Shown: one piece after another, positions 7,373 to 16,771 of the stretch | How positions within the stretch are numbered: the stretch's first letter is position 1 | Layout of the letters: each line of letters opens with the position of its first letter | Source of the DNA: Coriobacteriaceae bacterium AF08-21 | Lineage (GTDB): Bacteria; Actinomycetota; Coriobacteriia; Coriobacteriales; Coriobacteriaceae | DNA: 64,000 nucleotides | Direction: 5' to 3' | Assembly: GCA_027687465.1 (NCBI GenBank) | Contig: JAQCQR010000003.1 | Location: 62,001 to 126,000, forward strand | Position numbers and translations under genes: made by a program | The notes under the pieces: model-generated | The model's database searches: none | What the model saw: only the letters and a program-made list of their open reading frames with translations | What the model was told of the DNA's origin: nothing

Positions 7373-9094
7373 TTAACGGCGGGCCGCCTTAACAAGCTCG
7401 GCAACCTTGGCGACGACCTCGTCGATCGCCACGTCCTCACGCTCGCCCGTAGCACGGTCCTTGAGCTCCACAGTGCCATTCTTAAGGCCGCGCTTACCCA
7501 GAACGACCTGATACGGGAAGCCCATGAGGTCGTTATCAGCAAACTTAAAGCCGGGACGCTCGTCGCGATCGTCGACGACGACCTCGATACCCTCGGCGCA
7601 CAGACCGTCAACAATCTGATCGCAGACGGTAGCGCACTCCTCCTTCTTGGGATCAAGCGGAATCACCGCGACCTCGTACGGGGCAACGGAGACCGGCCAG
7701 ACGATGCCGTGTTCGTCGTTGTGCTGCTCCACGACGGCAGCAAGCGAGCGGGACACACCAACGCCGTAGCAACCCATGATGAGCGGCTTCTCCTTGCCGT
7801 CCTCGTCCATAAAGGTGGCACCCATGGCCTCGGAGTACTTGGTGCCCAGCTGGAACACCTGAGAGACCTCGATGCCGCGGGCAGCAGAGAGCGGCTTGCC
7901 GCAGTGCGGGCAGGGATCGCCGGCAACGACGGTGACCAGATCTGCCCACTCATCGACGGTAAAGTCGCGCTCGGGGCAGGCACCGGTAAAGTGATAGTCG
8001 ACCTCGTTGGCACCGCAGGCCCACTGCTTGGACTCGCGCAGGCTCTCGTCGCACACCAGACGGATGCCCTCGGGCAAGTTAACCGGTCCGATAAAGCCCT
8101 TATGCAGACCGTAGGTCTGGAGCTCCTCGTCGGTCATCATGCGACAACCCTTGCCAAAGACATGCTCGGCCTTGCAATCGTTGAGCTCGTGGTCGCCCGG
8201 GACAATAGCCACGACCGGCTTGCCCTCGGCGTCGATGAGCGCCAGCGACTTTCGCGTACCATTCTCGGGGAAACCGAAGAACTTGGCGACGGCCTCAATG
8301 GTGCCCATGCCCGGAGTCTCGACCTTGGTGAGCGTACCGTCGCCGGGGCCCTCAGTCACGACGACCTTGGTGCTTGCCGCCTCGTCATCGGCAGCAAAGC
8401 CGCAATCGTCGCAGTAGACCAGCGAAGCCTCACCGGCGTCGGCCAAAGCCATGTACTCGACGGAGGTATCGCCACCGATCTCACCGGAGTCGGCAACGAC
8501 GGGCAGGGCCTTAATGTAGCAGCGCTCACAGATGTTAGCGTAGGCTTGCTTCATCTTGTCGTACTCCTCCTGCAGGCTCTCCTGCGTGGCGGAGAAGCTG
8601 TAGGCGTCCTTCATGATGAACTCGCGACCGCGCATCAGGCCAAAGCGGGGACGGAACTCGTCGCGGAACTTGTCCTGAATGTGGTACAGGTTGACAGGCA
8701 GCTGCTTGTAGGAACGCAGCTCGTTGCGCACCAGGGCCGTGACGGTCTCCTCGTGCGTGGGGCCCAGCACGAACTCGCGGCCGTGGCGGTCATCAAAGCG
8801 CACGAGTTCCTTGCCATAGGCGTCGATGCGGCCGGACTCGCGCCATAGCTCAGCGTCGACCATAATGGGCATCATGAGCTCCTGGGCACCGGCGGCATCC
8901 ATCTCGTCGCGCACGATATTCTCGATCTTGCGAATCGAGCGCCATGCGAGCGGCAGGTAGGAATACAGACCGGCGGCCTCCTTGCGGATCATGCCGGCAC
9001 GGAGCAGCAGGCGGTGGCTGGCGAGCTCAGCGTCCGCCGGATCCTCTTTAAGCGTCGGCGCATAGAGCTTAGACATATACATTGCTCGGGTCAT
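7373..9094 (-). CDS. proS: Prolyl-tRNA synthetase, bacterial (editing) type
   Basis: 573 residues. Class II synthetase motifs: GLYSYLPLAWRS (motif 1 region), TGPTHEE-like LGPTHEETVT, and FRDEFRPRFGLMRGREF (motif 2). Between motifs 2 and 3 lies the INS editing domain (about residues 225-380), which clears Ala-tRNA(Pro), so this is the long bacterial form. The C-terminal anticodon-binding domain ends in AELVKAARR. ATG 9094 directly abuts the ispG stop (TAAATG) and has GAGGAG seven bases upstream. Last gene of the operon. Confidence 0.97.
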   Translation of the reverse strand: MTRAMYMSKLYAPTLKEDPADAELASHRLLLRAGMIRKEAAGLYSYLPLAWRSIRKIENIVRDEMDAAGAQELMMPIMVDAELWRESGRIDAYGKELVRFDDRHGREFVLGPTHEETVTALVRNELRSYKQLPVNLYHIQDKFRDEFRPRFGLMRGREFIMKDAYSFSATQESLQEEYDKMKQAYANICERCYIKALPVVADSGEIGGDTSVEYMALADAGEASLVYCDDCGFAADDEAASTKVVVTEGPGDGTLTKVETPGMGTIEAVAKFFGFPENGTRKSLALIDAEGKPVVAIVPGDHELNDCKAEHVFGKGCRMMTDEELQTYGLHKGFIGPVNLPEGIRLVCDESLRESKQWACGANEVDYHFTGACPERDFTVDEWADLVTVVAGDPCPHCGKPLSAARGIEVSQVFQLGTKYSEAMGATFMDEDGKEKPLIMGCYGVGVSRSLAAVVEQHNDEHGIVWPVSVAPYEVAVIPLDPKKEECATVCDQIVDGLCAEGIEVVVDDRDERPGFKFADNDLMGFPYQVVLGKRGLKNGTVELKDRATGEREDVAIDEVVAKVAELVKAARR

Positions 9095-10177
9095 TTATTT
9101 CTCCTCAATAAGTTTGTCGACCTCTGCCATAAGCGCGTCGACAATTTGGTCCTCAGCTACTTTACCAATGATCTGGCCATGCGAAAAGAGCAAGGCCTGA
9201 CCACGTCCGCAAGCAACGCCCAGGTCGGCATCAGAAGCCTCACCGGGGCCATTAACGGCACATCCCATCACAGCGATAGAAAGCGGCGCGGAGTAGTTCT
9301 TAAGCCGCTCGGTGACCTCCTCGGCGATGGGAATGAGGTTAACCTGGCAGCGAGCGCACGTGGGGCACGAGACAATCTCAGGGCCACGGCGACGCAGGCC
9401 CAGCGACTGCAGAATACCCCAGGCAACCGGCGGCTCCTCAACCGGATCGGCCGTGAGAGAGACACGCATGGTGTCACCAATACCCTCAGACAGCAGAATA
9501 CCAAGGCCCACCGAGCTCTTAATGGTGCCCTGAAGCTTGGTACCCGCCTCGGTTACGCCCAGGTGAAGCGGAACGTGGGGAATCTCACGCGACAGGGCTC
9601 GATAGGTATCGAGCGTCGTTTGCACGCTATGGGCCTTGGCCGAAAGCACAATGTTCGTAAAGCCGCGGTCCTCAAAGTGCTTGACGAAGCGCTCGCTCGA
9701 CATCACGAGCTTCTCGGGCTGCGTGAGGTCGTCGCGCTCGGCGATGTCCTGCTCGAGCGAACCGGCATTGACGCCGATACGAATCGCACAACCCGCGGCA
9801 CCCGCAGCATCGATCACCGCGTCGACCTTAGCCCAATCACCGATATTGCCGGGATTGATGCGCAGCTTGGCGGCACCAGCCTCGACGGCGCCGATGGCGA
9901 GCTTATGGTTAAAGTGAATATCGGCAACAATCGGCACCGGAGACTCAGCACAGATGGTACGGAAGCCCTCGAGCGCGGCCTCGGTGGGCACGCTCACACG
10001 CACGATATCGCAGCCAGCCTGCGCCAACGCGCACACTTGCGCAAGCGTTGCCTGGGCATCAGCGGTATCGGTGCAGGTCATGGACTGAACCACCACCGGC
10101 GCGCCGCCGCCGATCTGCACGCCGCCCACATGCACGGGGCGCGTCAGCTCGCGCGGCAAAGAATGGGATAGAGACAA
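9095..10177 (-). CDS. ispG: 4-hydroxy-3-methylbut-2-enyl diphosphate synthase (flavodoxin-type)
   Basis: Penultimate step of the MEP isoprenoid pathway: reductive ring-opening of MEcPP to HMBPP by an iron-sulfur enzyme. The cluster ligands are visible in SCPTCARC and MGCAVNGPGEAS, together with the conserved Glu of GPGEA. About 360 residues. TTG at 10177 is preferred as start because GGGGAG lies eight bases upstream; a GTG at 10186 has no room for a ribosome site, and the ATG at 10264 lies inside rseP. dxr, three genes upstream, encodes another enzyme of the same pathway. Confidence 0.95.
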   Translation of the reverse strand: MSLSHSLPRELTRPVHVGGVQIGGGAPVVVQSMTCTDTADAQATLAQVCALAQAGCDIVRVSVPTEAALEGFRTICAESPVPIVADIHFNHKLAIGAVEAGAAKLRINPGNIGDWAKVDAVIDAAGAAGCAIRIGVNAGSLEQDIAERDDLTQPEKLVMSSERFVKHFEDRGFTNIVLSAKAHSVQTTLDTYRALSREIPHVPLHLGVTEAGTKLQGTIKSSVGLGILLSEGIGDTMRVSLTADPVEEPPVAWGILQSLGLRRRGPEIVSCPTCARCQVNLIPIAEEVTERLKNYSAPLSIAVMGCAVNGPGEASDADLGVACGRGQALLFSHGQIIGKVAEDQIVDALMAEVDKLIEEK

Positions 10178-10190
10178 TCCAAACACTCCC

Positions 10191-11552
10191 CTACAGAATG
10201 AATCGAAGGATGTCGGAACGAAGCATATAGACAAACAGCAACGCGAAGAGCGCGACGCCCACATAGCTCACGATTGTCTGGACCTTGAGCGGCAGCTCGC
10301 GGCCAGCAATCTTTTGAATGATCTCAATAAGCAGCTTGCCGCCGTCGAGCGGCGGGATGGGCAGCAAGTTCATAAAGCCCAGTGAGAACGAAATGAGCGC
10401 GGCAAACGACAAGAACGTGATGGGACCGGCAGCAGCTGCCTGCGAGGACATGACGCTAATACCCACGATCGAAGAGGACTGATCGAGGATCTCCATCGTA
10501 TGCTGCGGCTGGAGCAGGCGCATCACGCCCTCCGCTGTCTGCGCAACATACGAGAAGGAGAGGTGCGCCGAGGTGATGGGGTCCAAACGGACCACCTGCG
10601 TAGAGGCATAAACGCCCAGACGTTCGTCCTCTTTGAGTGCGACCGAGGTCGAACACTGCTTGCCATCGCGCTCATACTCAATAGCAATATCGTCCTTACC
10701 GGCAGCCTTGCCGATGGCATCGTAGACATCCATCCAAGTGGAACATGAAACACCGTCAACCGAAAGGATCGCGTCACCGCCCTCGATACCCGCCTTGGCG
10801 GCAATAGACCCCTCGTCAACCTGACCGATCACGTTGGTATCCATCGGCACGGTGACACCCGCAATGGAATAGATGCTCATAAGGAGCAAAAAACCCGTCA
10901 AGATATTGACGATAATGCCCGCGAGCAGCATAAAGGCGCGCTTGAGAAAGCCTTGGCCAAGATAGGTGTGCGAGCGCTCTTGCGCAAGGAACTCGGCCTC
11001 GCCGCATGGCAGCTCCCACACATCGCCGTCGGCAGTCGCATGTTCGCGATCGAAACGGCGACCATCAAAGGTGGTATAGCCTGCCTTGTCTCGCGGCAAC
11101 GTCTGATATTTGGTGGGATAGTAGCTCGGCGAGGGCTTCTCCCCTTCCTCATACCAGGGCGCGATGGAGCCCCAGCCCAGCAAAAGGGCGCATGCCTCGA
11201 GCACATCCTCCTCGGAAAGCTCGAGCTCGACAGCAAGGTCGGCCACGGTCACGCGACCATGACGATAGATAGCCGCGAGCACGCGGTCGGCGCACGAAAC
11301 ATCGGTCGGATCCATGCCGCAGATGGCGGCATAGCCACCCAGCAGCAGCGGCGTCACGCCAAACTTAGTGCCGATGCGACGCGACGTGTGATGGATATCA
11401 AAGCGGCACGGCAGGCCCAAAAAGAACTCAGTCACGCGGACACCGCAGGCACGCGCCGCCAAAAAGTGGCCGCCCTCGTGCAAAAACACGAGGACGGAAA
11501 GCATCAGCAGACCCCAAAAGACCGATGAGAGAACGCTCAGAACAGTATCCAT
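10191..11552 (-). CDS. rseP: Site-2 intramembrane metalloprotease RseP, with an extra inserted domain
   Basis: M50 family zinc protease that cleaves transmembrane segments, classically anti-sigma factors. Seen: the HEGGH zinc motif (residues 25-29) in TM1, a PDZ domain (VIGQVDEGSIAAKAGIEGGD) and NLLPIPPLDGGK in the C-terminal membrane part. The loop after the GGYAAICG beta element, normally about 30 residues, is enlarged to about 130. It contains a winged-helix-like segment (residues about 88-137; bases 11142-11291). 453 residues from ATG 11552; a TTG at 11567 is possible but its ribosome site is too close. Substrate unknown; no anti-sigma factor gene is nearby. Confidence 0.88.
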   Translation of the reverse strand: MDTVLSVLSSVFWGLLMLSVLVFLHEGGHFLAARACGVRVTEFFLGLPCRFDIHHTSRRIGTKFGVTPLLLGGYAAICGMDPTDVSCADRVLAAIYRHGRVTVADLAVELELSEEDVLEACALLLGWGSIAPWYEEGEKPSPSYYPTKYQTLPRDKAGYTTFDGRRFDREHATADGDVWELPCGEAEFLAQERSHTYLGQGFLKRAFMLLAGIIVNILTGFLLLMSIYSIAGVTVPMDTNVIGQVDEGSIAAKAGIEGGDAILSVDGVSCSTWMDVYDAIGKAAGKDDIAIEYERDGKQCSTSVALKEDERLGVYASTQVVRLDPITSAHLSFSYVAQTAEGVMRLLQPQHTMEILDQSSSIVGISVMSSQAAAAGPITFLSFAALISFSLGFMNLLPIPPLDGGKLLIEIIQKIAGRELPLKVQTIVSYVGVALFALLFVYMLRSDILRFIL

Positions 11553-11577
11553 AAAACGAAAAAGCAATCCTTATGGG

Positions 11578-12765
11578 TTAAGAACGGGTTGCGGCAAGCA
11601 CCTGCGCGGCCTTTTCACGCGCCCACGCATCGATGTCGCGAAGCTGTTCAAACGAATCGACCGTCTGCGCATCGTGAGCATCCATGCAGGATTCCACAAT
11701 GCGGTCGATATCGGTAAAGCTGCAGCCATCATGCAGGAAGGCATCGACGGCGACCTCGTTGGCGGCATTGAGCACGCACGGCATGGTGCCGCCCGTCTTG
11801 CCGGCACGTTCGGCCAGCGCAAGGCAGCGGAAGGTATCCATATCGGCCGCGTCAAAGGTAAGCTGCCCTAGCTCGCGAAAATCGATACGCGGAGCCGGCG
11901 TATCCCAACGCTCGGGATACGAGAAGGCAAACTGGATGGGAATGCGCATGTCGGAGGCGCCGAGATGCGCCATCACGGAGCCATCGGCAAACTCGACCAT
12001 GGAGTGAATCTTAGACTGGCGCTGCACGACCACGTTAATGAAATCAAGATCGCAGCCAAACAGATGCATGGCCTCGATACGCTCCAGACCTTTGTTCATG
12101 AGGGTGGCGGAGTCAATCGTGATCTTGGCACCCATAGCCCACGTGGGATGCGCCAGGGCATCGGCGCGCGTCACGCGATCGAGCTCATCACGCGTGCGGC
12201 CAAAGAACGGACCGCCCGAGCAGGTAAGCCAAATGCAGTGAGCCTCGCGCGGATTCTCGCCCAGATAGCACTGGTAGATGGCAGAGTGCTCGGAGTCGAC
12301 CGGGATGAGCTGACCTGGCTGCGCCAACGGCATAAGCAGATCGCCGCCGACGACGAGCGACTCCTTGTTGGCCAGGGCAAGACGCTTGTTCGAGGTCAGG
12401 GCAGCATGGCTCGCCTCGAGACCAGCAGCGCCCACGATAGCCACGAGCACGCAGTCGACATCATCGCGGCATGCGAGCTCGCACACGGCCTGCGCGCCAA
12501 TGCCGAGCTCCGTGCCCTCGGGCAGTTCCTGCAGCACAGCGTCGGCGCCATGGGAGGCGTCCGCCACGGCAACCGCCGGAACCGAGAACTCACGGGCAGC
12601 GGCGACGAGCTCGGAGGTGCTGGAGTTAACGGACAGCGCCGTCACCTGCAAGCGATCGGCATGCTGACGGCAGACATCGAGCGCCTGAGTGCCGATAGAA
12701 CCCGTACAGCCCAGAATGGCGACACGAAGACGCCCATCGGGACCGTAGGTGGTCTGATAAGCCAT
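11578..12765 (-). CDS. dxr: 1-deoxy-D-xylulose 5-phosphate reductoisomerase
   Basis: Second MEP-pathway enzyme: converts DXP to MEP with NADPH and a divalent metal. 395 residues. NADPH fold GCTGSIGTQ (residues 19-27), ALANKESLV (130-138), metal-site PVDSEHSA, SGGPFFGRT, SATLMNKGLERIEA. In place of the usual HPQS motif the sequence reads VVVQRQSKIHSMVEF, so the normally conserved histidine is Gln248 and the following proline is Arg249. Its ATG overlaps the cdsA stop by one base (TAATG), which indicates tight coupling. Confidence 0.95.
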   Translation of the reverse strand: MAYQTTYGPDGRLRVAILGCTGSIGTQALDVCRQHADRLQVTALSVNSSTSELVAAAREFSVPAVAVADASHGADAVLQELPEGTELGIGAQAVCELACRDDVDCVLVAIVGAAGLEASHAALTSNKRLALANKESLVVGGDLLMPLAQPGQLIPVDSEHSAIYQCYLGENPREAHCIWLTCSGGPFFGRTRDELDRVTRADALAHPTWAMGAKITIDSATLMNKGLERIEAMHLFGCDLDFINVVVQRQSKIHSMVEFADGSVMAHLGASDMRIPIQFAFSYPERWDTPAPRIDFRELGQLTFDAADMDTFRCLALAERAGKTGGTMPCVLNAANEVAVDAFLHDGCSFTDIDRIVESCMDAHDAQTVDSFEQLRDIDAWAREKAAQVLAATRS

Positions 12766-13679
12766 TACAGCACGCCTCCGATCATCAGCAGCAGCTGTGC
12801 GGTAATGCAGCCAAAGATGAGCGAATCGCTGCGGTCGAGCATGCCGCCGTGGCCCGGGATGAGATTACCGGAATCTTTGACGCCCACACCGCGCTTGATA
12901 CGCGACTCGATGAGGTCGCCGATAACGCCCAGGATGGAGACAACCACACCGCACAGCAGTGCATAAGGCAGGCTCAGCTTATAGAAGTGCGTCGCCCACA
13001 GGATGAGCCAGATCAAGACAGAGCCCAAAATGCCGCCGGCAAAGCCTTCCCAGCTCTTTTTGGGAGAGATCTTGGGAACCATCTTATGCTTACCGATACG
13101 GCTGCCCACGATGTAGGCAAACGAATCGGAGACCCAAAGGGACGCGCAAACGCCCACTGAAAGCAGGGCGCCGGCAAAACCGGGCACGGCATCGCGCAGC
13201 AGCACGATAGCCGACAGCATAAAGCCAGTGTAGATGGGACCCATGAGCGTCACGGCCACATCAGAGATGCGGGTACGCGGCGACCAGACATACCAAATGC
13301 CCACAGCGAGCATCAAGGCAAAAAGCAGGGCATTCAGCAACATCGAATCGCCCAACGCCGACAGCGGAAAGAGTACGGCGGCAGCGATACCCATGCGCTC
13401 GTTAGCCATCTTGCCATCGAGCCTTGTCATACGGAAAAACTCATAGCAGCACAGACCGCTCATGACAGAAACAAAGATGGCCGTGGGCACGATACCCAAA
13501 ACCAGGCACAGGATAAAGACAACGGCGTAGACGATACCGGCGGCGGCACGGGTAATAAAGCCCGCCAGCCACGAACCGGTGCCGCTCTTCGCTGCAGGCG
13601 CTCCCGCAGTGGCAGCCTTGCGCGCAGGCGCCGCGGAAACTGGCGTCTTGGGAGCAGATGCCTTGGGACGATCGGACAC
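12765..13679 (-). CDS. cdsA: Phosphatidate cytidylyltransferase (CDP-diacylglycerol synthase)
   Basis: Integral membrane enzyme making CDP-diacylglycerol from phosphatidate and CTP for phospholipid synthesis. 304 residues with about eight hydrophobic segments. The family signature is complete near the C-terminus: RIKRGVGVKDSGNLIPGHGG followed by MLDRSDS. The first 40 or so residues form an Ala/Pro/Lys-rich extension that is absent from most relatives and presumably cytoplasmic. The start is GTG at 13679 with GAGGAGG seven bases upstream. It follows uppS after two bases. Confidence 0.94.
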   Translation of the reverse strand: MSDRPKASAPKTPVSAAPARKAATAGAPAAKSGTGSWLAGFITRAAAGIVYAVVFILCLVLGIVPTAIFVSVMSGLCCYEFFRMTRLDGKMANERMGIAAAVLFPLSALGDSMLLNALLFALMLAVGIWYVWSPRTRISDVAVTLMGPIYTGFMLSAIVLLRDAVPGFAGALLSVGVCASLWVSDSFAYIVGSRIGKHKMVPKISPKKSWEGFAGGILGSVLIWLILWATHFYKLSLPYALLCGVVVSILGVIGDLIESRIKRGVGVKDSGNLIPGHGGMLDRSDSLIFGCITAQLLLMIGGVL

Positions 13680-13681
13680 GA

Positions 13682-14476
13682 TTAAGCCTCCTCGGTCTTG
13701 CTCAGTCCACCAAACCTACGGTCACGGCCCTGATAGGCCAAAATGGCGTCGACAAGGCCCCAACGATCAAAGTCGGGCCAATAGGTATCGGTGACGTAGA
13801 ATTCGGAATAAGCCACCTGCCACAGCAGATAGTTCGAAAGGCGCAGCTCACCAGAGGTGCGAATCACAAGTTCGGGATCGGGAAGACCGGCGGTATAGAG
13901 GTGGGAAGCCACCATGTCGTCATCAATTGCGGCAGGATCGATCTTACCGGCGGCAGCGTCGGATGCGATCTGACGGACAGCGCGGGTAATCTCGGCACGC
14001 GCGCCGTAGTTGACGGCAAGCGCCAGCGTCATACCGGTGTGATCGGCGCACTCGGCAAGACCGCGCTCAAAAACGTCGCGAGTCTTCTTGGGCAGCGCGG
14101 AAATGTCACCCAAAAAGACTACGCGCACATTTTCGCGCTTCAGAAGCGGCAGCTCGTCGATAAACGTCTTGGCAAACAGGTGCATCAGAACGTTGACTTC
14201 GTGCTGCGGTCGATTCCAGTTTTCGGTCGAAAATGCATAGGCCGAAAGCACGTCGACGCCCAGGCGCACGCAGGCGGTAATGATCTCGTGCAGCGAGACG
14301 ATACCCGCCTTGTGGCCCTCAGTGCGTGCAAGACCGCGCGACGTGGCCCAACGACCGTTGCCGTCCATGATGCACGAGATATGGTGCGGAATGTTATTGA
14401 GGTCAAGGTCGGAAAAACCGACGCCCGCAGGGGCGTCGGCAAAGTACTCGACCAGTTTATGCTCGTCGTATTGCAC
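13682..14476 (-). CDS. uppS: Isoprenyl (undecaprenyl diphosphate) synthase, cis type
   Basis: Condenses isopentenyl diphosphate units in cis onto farnesyl diphosphate to make the C55 carrier used in peptidoglycan and wall polymer synthesis. 264 residues. Catalytic Asp in MDGNGRWA, substrate region AYAFSTENWNRP, and RTSGELRLSNYLLWQ plus the C-terminal FGG. The start is GTG at 14476, immediately after the frr stop, with GGAG seven bases before. It supplies a product chemically linked to the MEP genes dxr and ispG of the same operon. Confidence 0.95.
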   Translation of the reverse strand: MQYDEHKLVEYFADAPAGVGFSDLDLNNIPHHISCIMDGNGRWATSRGLARTEGHKAGIVSLHEIITACVRLGVDVLSAYAFSTENWNRPQHEVNVLMHLFAKTFIDELPLLKRENVRVVFLGDISALPKKTRDVFERGLAECADHTGMTLALAVNYGARAEITRAVRQIASDAAAGKIDPAAIDDDMVASHLYTAGLPDPELVIRTSGELRLSNYLLWQVAYSEFYVTDTYWPDFDRWGLVDAILAYQGRDRRFGGLSKTEEA

Positions 14477-14477
14477 C

Positions 14478-15014
14478 TTAGATCTCCATGACCTCGGCTT
14501 CTTTTTCCTTCAGAAGCTCCTCGACCTTGGCGACATACTCATCGGTGTGCTTCTGGATCTTGGCCTGCTCGCGACGGACATCGTCCTCGGTGAGCTCCTC
14601 GTCGCGCTCGAGCTTGTTGTTAAAGTCGCGGCGGATGTTGCGGATGGAGACCTTAGCCTGCTCGGCGTACTCGCGGCACTCCTTAACGAGCTCGCGACGA
14701 CGCTCCTCGGTGGGAGCCGGGAACGGCAGACGTACGACGGTACCATCGGAGTTGGGGGTAATGCCCAGGTCGGAGGCACTGATGGCCTTGACGATGGCAT
14801 TGATGAGCGCCTTATCCCACGGCTCGATAAGCAGCATGTGGGCCTCGGGGGTCTTAACGGCAGCAACCTGCGTGACGGGCGTGGGAACACCGTAGTAGTC
14901 GACGGTGATGTCAGACAGGATGTTGGCGTTGGCGCGCCCAGTGCGGACCTTGGAGAAGTTGTGCTTGAGGGACTCGAGTGACTTGTCCATGTGGGCGGTG
15001 ATGTTCTCTGCCAT
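14478..15014 (-). CDS. frr: Ribosome recycling factor
   Basis: 178 residues, slightly shorter than the usual 185. It splits post-termination ribosomes together with EF-G. Seen: the N-terminal helix with LKHNFSKVRTGRAN, the beta-sandwich region DYYGVPTPVTQVA, LLIEPWDK, and a long charged C-terminal helix (DEELTEDDVRREQAKIQK). The ATG at 15014 follows AGGAGGATTAAGC, and the pyrH stop is two bases upstream. pyrH-frr is a near-universal bacterial pair. Confidence 0.96.
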   Translation of the reverse strand: MAENITAHMDKSLESLKHNFSKVRTGRANANILSDITVDYYGVPTPVTQVAAVKTPEAHMLLIEPWDKALINAIVKAISASDLGITPNSDGTVVRLPFPAPTEERRRELVKECREYAEQAKVSIRNIRRDFNNKLERDEELTEDDVRREQAKIQKHTDEYVAKVEELLKEKEAEVMEI

Positions 15015-15016
15015 GC

Positions 15017-15739
15017 TTAATCCTCCTGATAGACGAGCGTGCCGACGGGCTCACCCGCGAGCGCGCGCTTGACGGTGTCCTCGCCATCGATGTTGAGGAC
15101 CAAAATGGGCATACGGTTGTCCTGGCAAAGAGCCGTAGCCGTGGAATCCATAACCTGCAGGCCGCGAACGAGCACCTCGTGATAGGTGATCTTGTCAAAG
15201 CGGACGGCGTCGGAGCACTTGACGGGATCCTTGTCGTAGATGCCATCAACCTTGGTGGCTTTAATCAGAATCTCGGCACCGATCTCGCAGGCACGAAGGG
15301 CCGCGGCGGTGTCAGTCGTAAAGTACGGATTACCCGATCCGGCGGCAAAGATAACGACGTTGCCCTTGGACAGGTGGTTGATGGCGCGACGGCGAATATA
15401 GGGCTCGCAGATCTCGTTCATCTGGATAGCGCTCATCACGCGGCAGGGAACATCGTTGTGCTCAAAGGCATCCTGCAGGGCAAGCGCGTTCATAACGGTA
15501 GCGAGCATGCCCATGTAATCGGCCTGGGCGCGGTCCATACCACCGGCGGCGCCGGCCATGCCGCGGAAAATGTTGCCGCCGCCGACAACGACGCCAACCT
15601 CATGACCAACGGCGAGCAGCTCCTTGACCTGCTTGGCAAGATGATCGGTAACCTTGGGGTCGATGCCGTAGTTGCCATCGCCCATCAGCGCTTCGCCGGA
15701 GAGCTTCAGAAGCACGCGTTTATATCGGATGTCGGACAA
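15017..15739 (-). CDS. pyrH: UMP kinase
   Basis: Hexameric bacterial UMP kinase of the amino-acid-kinase fold, producing UDP for nucleotide and cell-wall precursor synthesis. 240 residues. KLSGEAL at the N-terminus, [11 protein letters not shown] for phosphate binding, and [12 protein letters not shown] for nucleotide binding. The start is a TTG at 15739 with AAAGGAGG six bases upstream. First gene of the operon that runs to proS; the 59 bases upstream hold its promoter, but no convincing -35/-10 pair was found. Confidence 0.96.
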   Translation of the reverse strand: MSDIRYKRVLLKLSGEALMGDGNYGIDPKVTDHLAKQVKELLAVGHEVGVVVGGGNIFRGMAGAAGGMDRAQADYMGMLATVMNALALQDAFEHNDVPCRVMSAIQMNEICEPYIRRRAINHLSKGNVVIFAAGSGNPYFTTDTAAALRACEIGAEILIKATKVDGIYDKDPVKCSDAVRFDKITYHEVLVRGLQVMDSTATALCQDNRMPILVLNIDGEDTVKRALAGEPVGTLVYQED

Positions 15740-15798
15740 AGCGATCCTCCTTTAATTAGACTCACAACATAATATCAAAGGCTCAACGGGGAGCCATG

Positions 15799-15833
15799 AA
15801 AAAGCAGGCTGTGAGTAAAACCCACAGCCTGCT
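15799..15833 (-). terminator. Intrinsic terminator after tsf
   Basis: AGCAGGCTGTG and CACAGCCTGCT form an 11-bp stem around GGTTTTACT and are followed by TTTTTC on the minus strand. It separates rpsB-tsf from pyrH. Confidence 0.92.
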
Positions 15834-15856
15834 CATTACCAGCTACAAGAGCTTAT

Positions 15857-16726
15857 TTACTCGCCACGGACCAGACGGTCGAACGCAACGACGGTAATGG
15901 TGTCGCCCAGCTCCTTGGAGACCTGCTCGGCGTACTTCTTGATGGTGAGGGAGCTGTCCTTGATGAACTCCTGCTCGGTGAGCACGGACTGCTTGTAGAA
16001 CTTCTCCAGACGGCCAACAGCCATCTTCTCCTGGATAGCCTCGGGCTTGCCGGACTCGGCAGCCTGAGCCATGTAGATCTGCTTCTCGTGCTCGACGGTC
16101 TCGGCCGGAACCTGATCGCGGGTAGCGCAGATCGGGGCGACGGCGGCAACCTGAAGGGCAACGTCGTGAGCGAAAGCCTTGAAGGACTCAGCCTGAGCAG
16201 TCTCGGCCTTCTCGAAGGCGAACTCGACGAGGACGCCGATCTTACCACCCATGTGGATGTAAGAAGCGAGAGCGCCGTTCTCGGCCTTGCGGGCGGCGAA
16301 GCGGGAGATCTTCATGTTCTCGCCCATGATGTGAATCATCTCGGTGAGCTCGGAGGAAACGGTCTCCTCGCCCATCGGCTTCTCGAGCAGAGCGTCGACG
16401 TCAGCAGGCTCGGTGGTAGCGACAACCTCAGCGACCTTAGAAGCAAAGCCGGTGAACTTGGCGTTGGAGCCAACGAAGTCGGTCTCGCAGGAGAGCTCGA
16501 GCAGAGCGCCGGTCTTGCCATCCTCGGAGACGAACGAGGCTACAGCGCCCTCGTTGGTCTCGCGGCCAGCCTTCTTGGCAGCCTTGGCGAGGCCGTTCTT
16601 GCGCAGAACGTCGACAGCGGCGTCCATGTCGCCGTCAGCCTCGACGAGAGCCTTCTTGCACTCCATCATCGGGGAGTCGGTCATCTCGCGGAGCTGCTTG
16701 ACCATAGCGGCGGTAATCTGGGCCAT
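15857..16726 (-). CDS. tsf: Elongation factor Ts
   Basis: Guanine-nucleotide exchange factor for EF-Tu. About 289 residues. N-terminal UBA-like module with LREMTDSPMMECKKALVEA, then the TDFVGSN core sequence that contacts EF-Tu, and the dimerisation region with SYIHMGGKIGVLVE. ATG 16726 (MAQITAAMV) is chosen over an in-frame codon five residues upstream because GAAAGGAACCACA fits it. It follows rpsB by 45 bases in the usual rpsB-tsf order. Confidence 0.96.
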   Translation of the reverse strand: MAQITAAMVKQLREMTDSPMMECKKALVEADGDMDAAVDVLRKNGLAKAAKKAGRETNEGAVASFVSEDGKTGALLELSCETDFVGSNAKFTGFASKVAEVVATTEPADVDALLEKPMGEETVSSELTEMIHIMGENMKISRFAARKAENGALASYIHMGGKIGVLVEFAFEKAETAQAESFKAFAHDVALQVAAVAPICATRDQVPAETVEHEKQIYMAQAAESGKPEAIQEKMAVGRLEKFYKQSVLTEQEFIKDSSLTIKKYAEQVSKELGDTITVVAFDRLVRGE

Positions 16727-16771
16727 TGTGGTTCCTTTCAAAGAGATGAAAAAGAATTAACTAAGACTGAT

